Shown in pieces: positions 1-8,577 of a stretch of DNA of 25,027 nucleotides. A program made the position numbers and the translations under genes. The stretch is from a virus: positions 1 to 25,027 of the IMG/VR virus record IMGVR_UViG_3300048091_000383. One strand, given 5' to 3'. Within the stretch, counting starts at the first letter, position 1, and each line of letters starts with the position of its first letter. The notes below the pieces were generated by a model. It was given only the letters and a program-made list of their open reading frames with translations. It was not told the DNA's origin and did no database searches.

Positions 1-2
1 AG

Positions 3-323
3 GCGGTACGGCGGCGTCTGTCCGGTACGCTGTCCGAATTGAATGCACTGCGGGAGCGCTATCCGGACTATATGTTGCCGATCCCGGCCCAGGGGGGGCC
101 GGGGTACTCGTGCTTAGACGTTGAACAAGAAGTAGCCTCAAGAACTCGCTCTGCAGCCCAACATCACTTATTTTTACCTTATTTGTACCCGGTTTCATAC
201 CCGGTTCCAAAATTCTGTAGCGATGTCGACAACCCGCCTATTCACTACGGAAGATGTCCACTTTCGTCTCTAAACATTTTCGAAGCGAAAGGTCGTTTGC
301 CCCGATCTCGAACCAGCCGCTAG
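3..323 (+). CDS. possible 3' end of an unrecognised flanking gene (partial)
   Basis: An open frame enters from the left edge (frame starting at base 3) and runs to a stop at about 323. Its first 30 or so codons look protein-like, with a charged helix followed by RYPDYMLPIPAQ. The later part is low-complexity in character and overlaps the 3' end of brxL by 86 bases in convergent orientation. I recognise no family. The true gene may lie mostly outside the window and be fused to unrelated sequence at an island junction, or the frame may be spurious. It is recorded because nothing else occupies 1-237. Confidence 0.2.
   Translation, partial: AVRRRLSGTLSELNALRERYPDYMLPIPAQGGPGYSCLDVEQEVASRTRSAAQHHLFLPYLYPVSYPVPKFCSDVDNPPIHYGRCPLSSLNIFEAKGRLPRSRTSR
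186..206. repeat. short direct repeat downstream of brxL
   Basis: TACCCGGTT occurs twice (186-194 and 198-206), separated by 3 bases, about 30 bases past the brxL stop. It is not an inverted repeat, so it is not a hairpin terminator. I see no convincing Rho-independent terminator between 85 and 237. Confidence 0.5.
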
Positions 324-2328
324 GCTTTTGATAGAAATCGAGGCCACGCCCAATCTTGATGATCCAGCCGTTGTCGAGGCGAACCTCACGGTCATGGATG
401 TTCGGGTTGAGCTTCACTTCTAACTCGACATCCAATTCCAAGAGACTCTGCTTGAGCTCGTCGAGCTTCTCGGCAATATCAACCAACTGGGTCTTGTCGT
501 CGTATCCAGTGATCAGACTGATCTTCTTAACCGTTCCTGCCTTTAAAACCGTTTCACAGAAGCGAACGAAGTTCTGAATTTGATGTTGCAACCGGATGTA
601 CGGGTCTTCGATCACGACTGACTTCGCCCCGCGCAAGTAGGGGCCGAGGATGGACTCATAGCTGTACCCGGTATCGCCATAAAGGATAGTAAAGTGCTGT
701 TCTTTAAGCTCTACCGATGACAACGTAACCTCTGCTGCTGGCGTAGCAATCGGTGCTTGGGCGGTTGCGGGTTTCGCTACAGGCGACTCCGGCAGCGCTT
801 CGACTGCAGCGCAGAGTTGGCCATCAGCCCTATTCAAACGACGACGAGCCGGCTCTTGCGTCGCAGACACGTCCTTCGATTCTGGGCAGAAGACCACCAC
901 CTCTTCACCGCTGGCATTGAAGTAGGAGAGATTAATCTTCGCGAATTCGTCATCCGGCTTGCGCTTGTTCATCTGCTCCTTGACTCGACGACGACATTCC
1001 GTCGCGAAGGCAACGTATTCCTCAAACTCGTCGTCAGAGGGCGGTCCATGCGGGTGAAGTATCTTCAAGAAGGCGCAAACGGTCTTTTTAATCCCCTTTT
1101 CGTCGCGCCCTTCGATAGCCTTGCCGAGCCGGATGCGCTTATTAACTTCCTCGTAACGATTCGTATGCTTGAACTGATAGTGGAAGGCCTCTGCCAAGTA
1201 ATCGGTGATAAAACCGTAGTTGCTGGTCAAGAACTCGCTACTGTTTTTTGGCATTTCCCAGCCTGGAATATACGCTGCAAAGCGATCCATGACCGCCAAG
1301 TCCAACTCGAGCGGAAGCGGTTGGAAAAGGTCATGCTCGTTAGAATTCACAACCTGTTGCACCGACACGTCAATGTTCCCAACAAAGCTCAGGCTTGCAT
1401 CGGCAATGACTTCGGCCCCACGTGAAAAGCGTCCGTTGGCCATAAAGTCCTTCATGATTTGGATGGTATCCGGGTCTTTAACTTTGATGCCGCCCACCTC
1501 GTCAAAAGCCACTGTGTCCCAAAATCCGACCAGCCCCACTTTTCGGCGTGCGTTGTTGTAGAACAGCGTTGCCTTGGTCGCTTGCCCCCCCGAAATCAAG
1601 GTGGCGTAGGGAGAGAACTCGCTGAAAAAATAGGACTTGCCGGTGCCGCGTGGCCCTAGCTCGATGTAGTTGTAGTTGGGTTCGACCAACGCAGCCAACC
1701 TGGCGATGAAGTGCATCTGCACGCGCTTCGAGAGCTTACTAGGCTCCAGACCAACGGAACGCAACACCGCCGCGAGCCATTCATCACGCGTAAACGCCGC
1801 ACGCCCTTCTGTATATCGCTCGAAGTCAAAGCGAGTCAGCTGGATGGGGCGCAGGTCCTCAATCGAGAACGCGTAATCATCCTCATCAATGTCGTTGTGC
1901 GCCAAGGTGACTTCTGCCCAAATGCCGCCTTCCAGCAAGCGATCATTGTCCCGGTAGAATTTCTCGCCAATGGCAATGCGCTGCGAGTTGAAGTTCTCCA
2001 GCGAGGCCCAGTGGCGCTTTTCCTTTTCAACATAGCGAACATGAACCTTATCGATGAAGCGGTGCTTGCCCTTCGTGGCCACCCTGGACTGAGCCGCATT
2101 GGCTTCATCTGGCCGAACGTAGTTTTCCTGCAGCGACGAGAGCACAGCTTCCATGCCAGCGTCCATCTCTGCCTGGTCATTGCTAGCGCAATATTTGGCG
2201 AGCAGAAACTCCAGAACGAACGTCGGGACGTTGGTGCCTTTCTTGATTCGATGCAGCAGGTCCTTGCGGAGCACCTTACCGTCGAATGTGGAGTTTAGCT
2301 TTTGGTCGAGTTCGTCCATAGGGCTCAT
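238..2328 (-). CDS. brxL: BrxL-type AAA+ protein with MIT_C/PLD-like C-terminus
   Basis: This is the last gene of the BREX operon, 696 aa. BrxL proteins are ring-forming AAA+ DNA-binding motors needed for phage restriction in type 1 systems. Visible features are an N-terminal helical/OB-like region, Walker A GPRGTGKS at about 225-232, Walker B VAFDEV at about 273-278, and a sensor-like segment FVGNID at about 315-320. A Pro/Ala-rich linker (about 480-540) follows. The C-terminal 154 residues do not look like the Lon-type protease domain usual for BrxL. Instead they resemble the MITD1 C-terminal phospholipase-D-like domain, with IHDREVR at about 644-650 followed by NGW and KIGRGLDFY. The start codon overlaps the pglZ stop by 4 nt. 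The gene appears less GC-rich than pglZ, which hints at a separate origin. The AAA+/BrxL call is firm; the C-terminal domain assignment is from pattern memory. Confidence 0.88.
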   Translation of the reverse strand: MSPMDELDQKLNSTFDGKVLRKDLLHRIKKGTNVPTFVLEFLLAKYCASNDQAEMDAGMEAVLSSLQENYVRPDEANAAQSRVATKGKHRFIDKVHVRYVEKEKRHWASLENFNSQRIAIGEKFYRDNDRLLEGGIWAEVTLAHNDIDEDDYAFSIEDLRPIQLTRFDFERYTEGRAAFTRDEWLAAVLRSVGLEPSKLSKRVQMHFIARLAALVEPNYNYIELGPRGTGKSYFFSEFSPYATLISGGQATKATLFYNNARRKVGLVGFWDTVAFDEVGGIKVKDPDTIQIMKDFMANGRFSRGAEVIADASLSFVGNIDVSVQQVVNSNEHDLFQPLPLELDLAVMDRFAAYIPGWEMPKNSSEFLTSNYGFITDYLAEAFHYQFKHTNRYEEVNKRIRLGKAIEGRDEKGIKKTVCAFLKILHPHGPPSDDEFEEYVAFATECRRRVKEQMNKRKPDDEFAKINLSYFNASGEEVVVFCPESKDVSATQEPARRRLNRADGQLCAAVEALPESPVAKPATAQAPIATPAAEVTLSSVELKEQHFTILYGDTGYSYESILGPYLRGAKSVVIEDPYIRLQHQIQNFVRFCETVLKAGTVKKISLITGYDDKTQLVDIAEKLDELKQSLLELDVELEVKLNPNIHDREVRLDNGWIIKIGRGLDFYQKPSGWFEIGANDLSLRKCLETKVDIFRSE

Positions 2329-4853
2329 TCCGTATAGTCGGTTTCAAGCGCCAGATTGCTGTAGGCGGCCAGGGTTGTGGGGTTCAGCGTTTTGACCGAG
2401 AACTTGCCTCTGAACTCATCATCCATTCGCAGCGCAATCTGTTTGCGCTTGCCTGGCATCAGGGTCACGGTTCTGGTCGCGGGGTTCACATCGCCGCCTG
2501 GGCGCGGCTCTCCTACCACATTGCCCTTGCTGTCCTGTGCTTCCACCAATATCTCCACGCTCAGATCTTGTGAGAACATGTCGTCGGCCACCAGTATCAC
2601 TTCGATGACCGGCAATCGCGTAGTTATTCGTTTGGCTCCGTTCTTGTAACTCAGATCCACCACTACCTTGCGCAATTCCGCATGGGAAGCGGTATCCAGC
2701 CGGGCCACCAGCACCGGCACAACGGCCTCCGCCAGGGACGCCCCGCCGTGGAAATACACGTGCCCTGAGCGATAGGGAGCCATGCTGCGAGGTAGCGCCA
2801 CTTGTGTGAAATCACCGCGAATGCCGACCTTTTCTGCGCCGACAACCAGGCTATGTGCGTCGGCTGTGCCGTCGCCTAGCATCATGCGGTCGTGGGCATT
2901 CACCAGCCATTTCCCTTGCGGTTTCACGCACACATCGCCGGCCTCCGCATGAGCATTGAGGAAGAAGCCATGGTCGGTGACGATTACCGCCTCTTTGAAG
3001 CCCATGCCACGCAGCTTATGTAGCGCGACTCGGATCAGCTTGAGCGTGCCGGGGATCAGGCCTAGCGTTGTCTCGGGGTTGCTTTCAAGTTGGCTGTCGA
3101 TTTCCGTGGAGCGTAGCACCAGCAGATCGACGGTGTCTGCGATCTTCGGATTGCCGCGTACAAAATCGTTGAGCGGCATTTCCGCGAAGCGATCGCCATA
3201 CCGCTTGGACAGCACATTCATACGCTGCGGGACGTTGCTTACTGGAGTACCCGCCAACTTCGGTACCAGTGAATCGCTCTCCAGTGACAGTGTCAGCCCC
3301 GTGCGTGCACCAGGGAGCAAACTCGCCATACCTACCAGGGTGATGGTCGGCAGCTGCGCATAGGCTGCTTGCAGCTCCACCGGCCCATCCTCCGCCAGCA
3401 GTTTTTCGAGCGCCACGCCCAGCTCATAGCGCAGGGCGTCCACCATCAGGTATGCGACCTTGCGCCCGCTTTCCTTGAGGCGATCTGCCACCAGGCGATC
3501 AAAGGTATCGGAGTTGGCCAATCGCCCAGTCGGCGGCCACCCCGTAGTCTCAACGTGCTTCACGAACACGCCCTGGACCTTTTCGGCCAAACGCCGATAG
3601 CGGGCCCGAGCCTGGCCAATCACCTCATGCATCAAGCCATGTGGGTCGAGGAAGTCGCCCGCCGCTTGCTCAAACTCGCGCTGCAAGCGATCTGCCTCGC
3701 GTAGGCTGCCCAGGTAGAAGTCGATCAGCTCCGCTTGCGAGCGGGCGTGATCCGGGAGCTGGCGCTCAAAATCGTCGCAAGCCTCAACTAGGCTCAAGCC
3801 AGACCGCACCAACTCCCACTGGGCCTGGCTTTCGCCCTTGCCGAGCCATACCGAGCTCTTATGGCGAGTCAGCACATGGCGAGTGGCATCGGTGTCGCCG
3901 CTGACAATTCCCTTGATCGCTGTGCGCAGGAAGGTTCGCTCCTCGAAGGGGAAGGTGTCGCGCTCGCCCAGGTCTTCAATCGCACCACAAAGATCGGTCA
4001 GATTGAGTTCCGCCTCGGTGGTCTCAGCGCGCTCGATGTATATCGCGCGTGACTTCGGATCGCTGCGCAGCCGGTCGCACACATCCTCGACGATCGGTCT
4101 GGCTTCCATCGGTGCGTGTGGCACACCCTTCAGGGTGTCCGGCAGCGCCACTGGCAGATCAAATACAAACTCACTGAACAGCACGTAACGCCACAGTTCA
4201 TCCGCCAGGGCAGACCAGGTCTTGCTGCGCGTCTTTACGCTCAGACCCAAGGTAGCGCGGAGGAAGTCATGCGCCTCTTGTACCCAGCCTTCCTGCCCCT
4301 TGAGAGCTTCGGATTGGCTTATACTGGGGGCCAGTAGTGCAGCCAGAATCTCGCGGCCGGACTCAACCCGCAGAGTGGCTCGTAACTGGGGCCAGCTCAC
4401 ACCGCCGCCAATGGCATCGATCACTGCATAGGTCGGCCCAGAGTGAGATGCGGCAAACACCTGCCGAATCTCGGTCGCGTGATCCGGCCTGGCGCGCAGA
4501 CATAGGCTCAGATACTCGTCGCCATCATCTTGCGGGAACACCGCGCCGCATTCTGCGTACAGGGCGAATGGATCAGCTTGCTTCTGCTCGTCGGTTTCCG
4601 GGCGCTTGGCGGGCACATAGATCAACACCCCTTCCAACGGTGCCTTGGGCTGCCCCACCTCGCGCAGTGCCTGCAGCGCCGCCTCACGGCTTTCGATGCT
4701 GCTTTCAGACGCATCGACCACTCGCACCTTGTCGGTGGCCAGATCGAAACACTGCTCGCGGTAGCGCTTGTCGGCGTCATACACCACCAAGGCGCCAGCT
4801 TGTTTCAGGCGCGGTCGCAGCACGCTTTCTCGAATGAATTCCGCAATCGTCAT
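2325..4853 (-). CDS. pglZ: BREX PglZ alkaline-phosphatase-superfamily protein
   Basis: 842 aa. PglZ is a core BREX protein of the alkaline phosphatase superfamily. Published work shows metal-dependent nuclease or phosphodiesterase activity for some members. The PglZ domain is recognisable from VAYLMVDALRYEL (about 467-478, metal-binding Asp), LPTITLVGMASLLPG (about 501-515), IVTDHGFFL (about 624-632) and HGGASLAEAVVP (about 702-713, conserved His). The N-terminal 400 residues are a helical BREX-type region, and the last 120 look like a beta-sandwich. The start ATG overlaps the stop of the upstream GmrSD-like gene by 4 nt, and its own stop overlaps the brxL start by 4 nt, so translation is probably coupled. 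All expected metal-site motifs look intact. Confidence 0.93.
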   Translation of the reverse strand: MTIAEFIRESVLRPRLKQAGALVVYDADKRYREQCFDLATDKVRVVDASESSIESREAALQALREVGQPKAPLEGVLIYVPAKRPETDEQKQADPFALYAECGAVFPQDDGDEYLSLCLRARPDHATEIRQVFAASHSGPTYAVIDAIGGGVSWPQLRATLRVESGREILAALLAPSISQSEALKGQEGWVQEAHDFLRATLGLSVKTRSKTWSALADELWRYVLFSEFVFDLPVALPDTLKGVPHAPMEARPIVEDVCDRLRSDPKSRAIYIERAETTEAELNLTDLCGAIEDLGERDTFPFEERTFLRTAIKGIVSGDTDATRHVLTRHKSSVWLGKGESQAQWELVRSGLSLVEACDDFERQLPDHARSQAELIDFYLGSLREADRLQREFEQAAGDFLDPHGLMHEVIGQARARYRRLAEKVQGVFVKHVETTGWPPTGRLANSDTFDRLVADRLKESGRKVAYLMVDALRYELGVALEKLLAEDGPVELQAAYAQLPTITLVGMASLLPGARTGLTLSLESDSLVPKLAGTPVSNVPQRMNVLSKRYGDRFAEMPLNDFVRGNPKIADTVDLLVLRSTEIDSQLESNPETTLGLIPGTLKLIRVALHKLRGMGFKEAVIVTDHGFFLNAHAEAGDVCVKPQGKWLVNAHDRMMLGDGTADAHSLVVGAEKVGIRGDFTQVALPRSMAPYRSGHVYFHGGASLAEAVVPVLVARLDTASHAELRKVVVDLSYKNGAKRITTRLPVIEVILVADDMFSQDLSVEILVEAQDSKGNVVGEPRPGGDVNPATRTVTLMPGKRKQIALRMDDEFRGKFSVKTLNPTTLAAYSNLALETDYTE

Positions 4854-6658
4854 TTGTCACCCCGCAGGCTCAGGATGGACATCACCTCCTTGAGCATCTT
4901 GTCTGTTCTCGCCGTAATGGCGGCCTCGTTCCAATCATCCTGGCTAGCCAAGTCGGCATTCAGGTACAAACCGTTGCGATAGCCAATGAAATCGCCCTGA
5001 TCGTTCTTGCGATCCCGCTTCTTCAAGAACTCCATTGTGCCGAGCTTCGAGTTGTAGCCACTCAGAGTCAGGTTGCCGAGCTGGTGAGCACAGCGCTCGC
5101 GAATGGCAGCCGCAGTACCTTTATGAGCCCCTTCGAGCATCGTCACCCAGCCCGGTCCTAAGTTCTCGGTCTTCGGTAGGATGTGTTCAACGGTAAATAC
5201 GGGGCGGTCATTGGCGTCATGTGCCCACAGGTCGCGTTTGTTTTCCCGGGTTTGGTGTGTCTCTTCCAGCTTGCAGAGCATGAACCGCGTGGCCTCGTAA
5301 TTCTCGAGGTACACGTCGCCCTTGAGGCGCGACTCACAAACCTCTTGCGGGGTTGCTCGTGCCAGCAACCAATCACTGGTTTGCTGGATGAAGCCGTCCA
5401 GCGTCGTGATCTCGCCACTGCGAATCTGCGTCAGCAAGTGGCTCACCAGCTCCATGAACATCGGGTCGAGTTCGCGGGTGGGCGGCATATCGGTGAGGTT
5501 GCGCCAGAAGAACCACTTGGTGAGCAAGGCGGCCAAGCGGCTCAATGCGTCACCCTCAGTCCACTTCTGGCTCTGCGCTACCTGGCTGCCCCACAGCAAG
5601 AATGCATAAGCCGGCGCGGCCCCCAAGCGCTGGAGGTCCTGCAAGGCGACTGCGGCGGCGTCTCCCCATTCCTCTTTTGCCATGGTGGGGTTGAGCAGCG
5701 CCGAGTAGGTTTTGCCCTTGGCCTGCAGCGCGCCGAACAGCCACACCGGGCGCTTGCGCAGCAGGGTGTCGTAGATGGTGATCAGGTTCGAGCGCGTGGC
5801 GCGGGTGCAGCCTTTTACCTCCACCCGCTTGAGGTACTTGAACATGTTGTACAGCTGGCGCAGAAAGCGCTCCTGCACCGCCGAGTCGGGCAACAGGTCG
5901 ATCAGGTCTTTCCATTCGTCAAATGCCCGGTCGATGCCATAGTCGGGGCACTTGTCCAATTCGGCCAGCAAATTGTTCTTGATGATGTCGATGGCCGAGA
6001 GCGGGATCCCCCGGTTGTTGATTGACTCGAACAACATGAAGGCATCGGAATGGCTGCGCACCTCGATCTTGACCAACATGGCGGTTTTGAGCTTCTCCAG
6101 CAGGGCCAGTGCGCTGTCCTGGCTCAGCCCATCAAGTCGCTCGCAGAAGTAGCGGTAAGCGCGCGCAATGCGGCGGTTGCCGAAGTTGCTCAAGCCCTTC
6201 GGCGCTTTTACCTGTTTGGGGAACAGATCACTCAGCACCTTTTGGAAATCGGTCTTGTTCTGTGCTTGCTCGCTGGGTTCCAGACGCCACTGACCAGAGG
6301 TGCGGACGAAAATGCGGCTTTCCAGGTTGTCCAGCTCCACCAGCAGGCGGCGATCAGGATTCAGAATGGCATTCAGCTTGTCGTAGAACGCACAGAACAA
6401 CAGGCTGATGGTGGTAAACCGCTGTTGGCCGTCGATCAACTCTAGTCGGCTACCGGCCATGCCATCTTGCTGGGTGTTCACGCAAATGATGGAACCTAAG
6501 AAGTGCCCGCTGGGCGACTCCTCCAGGTCATTGAACAGCGCATCCCAGTTCTTGCTGCCCCATACATATTCGCGCTGGTACTTGGGAATGAAGAATGACG
6601 TTGTCCCATCGGGGCTGAAGTAGAAGCTGACCGGCAACGCTTTGACGTCCTGAATCAT
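4850..6658 (-). CDS. GmrSD-like (DUF262/DUF1524) type IV restriction nuclease
   Basis: 602 aa single-chain protein. GmrSD/BrxU-family enzymes hydrolyse NTPs and cut phage DNA carrying modified (e.g. glucosylated) cytosines. The DUF262 (GmrS-like) part shows IPKYQREYVW at about 24-33 and IDGQQRFTT at about 75-83. DGQQR is the nucleotide-hydrolysis signature. The DUF1524 (GmrD-like HNH) part shows EHILPK at about 491-496, GNLTLSGYN at about 528-536, and a conserved W near 578. The gene lies inside the BREX operon between pglX and pglZ, with 4-nt overlaps at both ends, so it is made together with the BREX proteins. This resembles the BREX-plus-BrxU pairing known from some enterobacterial plasmids, where BrxU covers phages BREX cannot stop. 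The family call is firm; substrate specificity is inferred. Confidence 0.88.
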   Translation of the reverse strand: MIQDVKALPVSFYFSPDGTTSFFIPKYQREYVWGSKNWDALFNDLEESPSGHFLGSIICVNTQQDGMAGSRLELIDGQQRFTTISLLFCAFYDKLNAILNPDRRLLVELDNLESRIFVRTSGQWRLEPSEQAQNKTDFQKVLSDLFPKQVKAPKGLSNFGNRRIARAYRYFCERLDGLSQDSALALLEKLKTAMLVKIEVRSHSDAFMLFESINNRGIPLSAIDIIKNNLLAELDKCPDYGIDRAFDEWKDLIDLLPDSAVQERFLRQLYNMFKYLKRVEVKGCTRATRSNLITIYDTLLRKRPVWLFGALQAKGKTYSALLNPTMAKEEWGDAAAVALQDLQRLGAAPAYAFLLWGSQVAQSQKWTEGDALSRLAALLTKWFFWRNLTDMPPTRELDPMFMELVSHLLTQIRSGEITTLDGFIQQTSDWLLARATPQEVCESRLKGDVYLENYEATRFMLCKLEETHQTRENKRDLWAHDANDRPVFTVEHILPKTENLGPGWVTMLEGAHKGTAAAIRERCAHQLGNLTLSGYNSKLGTMEFLKKRDRKNDQGDFIGYRNGLYLNADLASQDDWNEAAITARTDKMLKEVMSILSLRGDK

Positions 6659-8577
6659 TCATCGCCTCCGGTCTTCTTCCGACCACGCGTCTTCTTCGGC
6701 GCTGACTCAGGCTCGATGTATAAATCCTCCAGACTATGGGCGATGGCGAGCGACTTGTCCGTCTTGCACTTTTCACGCACACGTTCGGGCCAGTAATTCA
6801 TGGCCAGGTGCGCCCAGTCGTAGTCGCCTTTTTCCACCTTGGCCCAGGTGTCTTTGAGCATCTTTTGCCATGGCTTGTGACGGAACAACGGCCACAGCGG
6901 TGCGGCGCTGATCTGTACGCCGTCGTCATGGATTGGCTTGTAGGTCGGTGCGAGCTTGAGCAGAATGTCGCGCAGCTCGATCAGCTCCAGCTCAAAGGCT
7001 TGCAGGGCTTCGAACTGTTTTTCATCGTCGCGAGTGCGGGCAGAACCTTTGTTGCGCAGCACGGTCACGTCCGTGCCGACTTGTTTGAGCTTGGGCTCGA
7101 CGAAGTCGTTGATGGCGGTATAGAGCGTCTGGCTGCTGAGGGTGGGGTAATAGACCCACAGCGTGTAACTACCAGAAGTGGTGCTCAGCGGCCAGTAGAT
7201 GGGTGCTTTGCGGCGGCTCTTGGAGTAGCGCTGCAGATGGAAGGGGAAAAATTCTCGCTGTAACCAGTGGCGAACATCCTCCGGCACTGGCACCTCAACG
7301 CGAACTAGCACTTCCTCCACTAAACGCGCGAGGTCATGCGGGTGCCCTTGCTCGTCTACCAGGATGCCAACGTGGGAGTGAAATGACTCATCACCATCCG
7401 GTAACATGCCAGGACTTTTGGCTGGTAATGGGTCGAAGGGCTCTGGCTCGGGCGGTGCCGCGCGCTCGCCGGTGGCCAGGCGCCAGTCGAAGCGACCAAA
7501 GGCTACACCGACAGACCACGAAAGTAACGCTGATTGTCTGTCGGCAGGTACCTGCTCTTCTTCCTCATCCTCGGCATCTTCTTGATCTGTGGCGCCGTCC
7601 TCAGTGGCTACTGTCTGAGTGACGGTGGCACGATCAGTGCTGGAGAATCCATAGATGTCAAAGGCTACATCGTCGATCTCGGCCTGAATCTTTGTGAGGT
7701 CGGTTTCGATGGCTTCGGGCGCGAACTCGCCCGTACGGCCACGTAAGATGGCTGGCAGCAAAAAGGAATGCGATGTTTCTTCGATGGTGTTGAGCGTGCG
7801 CTTAAGCGACCAGGCTTTAAGAACCAGAGACGTTAGACGATCAGACTTATCCCGTTCGACACTTGGGATTGGCATCCGCTGGAGCGCACCGCCGGCAAAT
7901 TCTGGGTGGCCAAATCGCCCGAGCAAAAGCTTAAAAATGAAATCAGCGCACGAACTGCTGAGCAACCCAATCAACCAAAGCAGGTCTTCATCGGGAGAAA
8001 AACCGCCACAGCCTCTTTTGCTAAATGCACATCCCGCAGGCAACACCGATGGAGCGAAGTGCGACGCTCGAAGCGGCCACGTAAATCCAGGACGAAAGTA
8101 GAACTCGGTGGCATTGATCATGGCCGTCCATTGATCACCCCAGCCATGGGACGAACGATATGCGGACGCGAAAGCTTTCAGTTCAACCCCGTCATTTGTC
8201 CAAAGTACGACGAAAGGCAAGTCGGAATAGAAGGACGATGGTGAACCGCCCTTGGCCAACGGCACCCATTCCGAATTTGACAAGGCTTCTGGGGTGGCTA
8301 TCTCCCAGAAGAGTCGCAAGAATCGCGCATCATCATTCGTCGCCAATCCCGCTTTTGCCGTTCTGTCATGTCGCTCAAACGCAGGATGGTTTGAGAACAG
8401 GTCTCTGAGTTGGTCGCCAACCCAATATGCAAACGGCGCCCCGGGTACCGCGCGGAAAGAGTCAGGTCGCGCATCAAAAACTCTTGATTCGCTTTGTCCG
8501 GCTCTCACAGCGGCGCAGGTAGCCAGGAGCGCAGTTGATTTTTCCTTTTCGGCGAGCAATCGCAAGAAAGTAGTCAT
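6655..8577 (-). CDS. pglX: PglX C-terminal half: target-recognition and tail domains
   Basis: 640 aa. It corresponds to the C-terminal half of a normal (about 1200 aa) PglX methyltransferase. The order is FLRLL and KAGLATNDDARFLRLFWE (about 74-91), which continue the usual PglX sequence just after the catalytic core. A recognition-domain-like region (about 100-245) comes next, then an acidic linker (about 330-342), and then the conserved PglX tail RYSKSRRKAPIYWPLS (about 450-465) and its continuation to about 477. It has no SAM-binding or NPPF motif and so cannot methylate alone. It presumably pairs with the product of the preceding ORF to recognise the BREX site. The start ATG overlaps the stop of that ORF (ATGA). 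There is no homopolymer or simple repeat at the junction. By eye the recognition region is more AT-rich than the flanks, as expected for swapped specificity modules. Confidence 0.85.
   Translation of the reverse strand: MTTFLRLLAEKEKSTALLATCAAVRAGQSESRVFDARPDSFRAVPGAPFAYWVGDQLRDLFSNHPAFERHDRTAKAGLATNDDARFLRLFWEIATPEALSNSEWVPLAKGGSPSSFYSDLPFVVLWTNDGVELKAFASAYRSSHGWGDQWTAMINATEFYFRPGFTWPLRASHFAPSVLPAGCAFSKRGCGGFSPDEDLLWLIGLLSSSCADFIFKLLLGRFGHPEFAGGALQRMPIPSVERDKSDRLTSLVLKAWSLKRTLNTIEETSHSFLLPAILRGRTGEFAPEAIETDLTKIQAEIDDVAFDIYGFSSTDRATVTQTVATEDGATDQEDAEDEEEEQVPADRQSALLSWSVGVAFGRFDWRLATGERAAPPEPEPFDPLPAKSPGMLPDGDESFHSHVGILVDEQGHPHDLARLVEEVLVRVEVPVPEDVRHWLQREFFPFHLQRYSKSRRKAPIYWPLSTTSGSYTLWVYYPTLSSQTLYTAINDFVEPKLKQVGTDVTVLRNKGSARTRDDEKQFEALQAFELELIELRDILLKLAPTYKPIHDDGVQISAAPLWPLFRHKPWQKMLKDTWAKVEKGDYDWAHLAMNYWPERVREKCKTDKSLAIAHSLEDLYIEPESAPKKTRGRKKTGGDE

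Noticed and set aside
5183-6025. Long plus-strand open frame opposite the GmrSD-like gene
   Set aside because: Antisense shadow of a high-GC gene; low-complexity product with no recognisable motif, and the minus-strand frame has clear family motifs.
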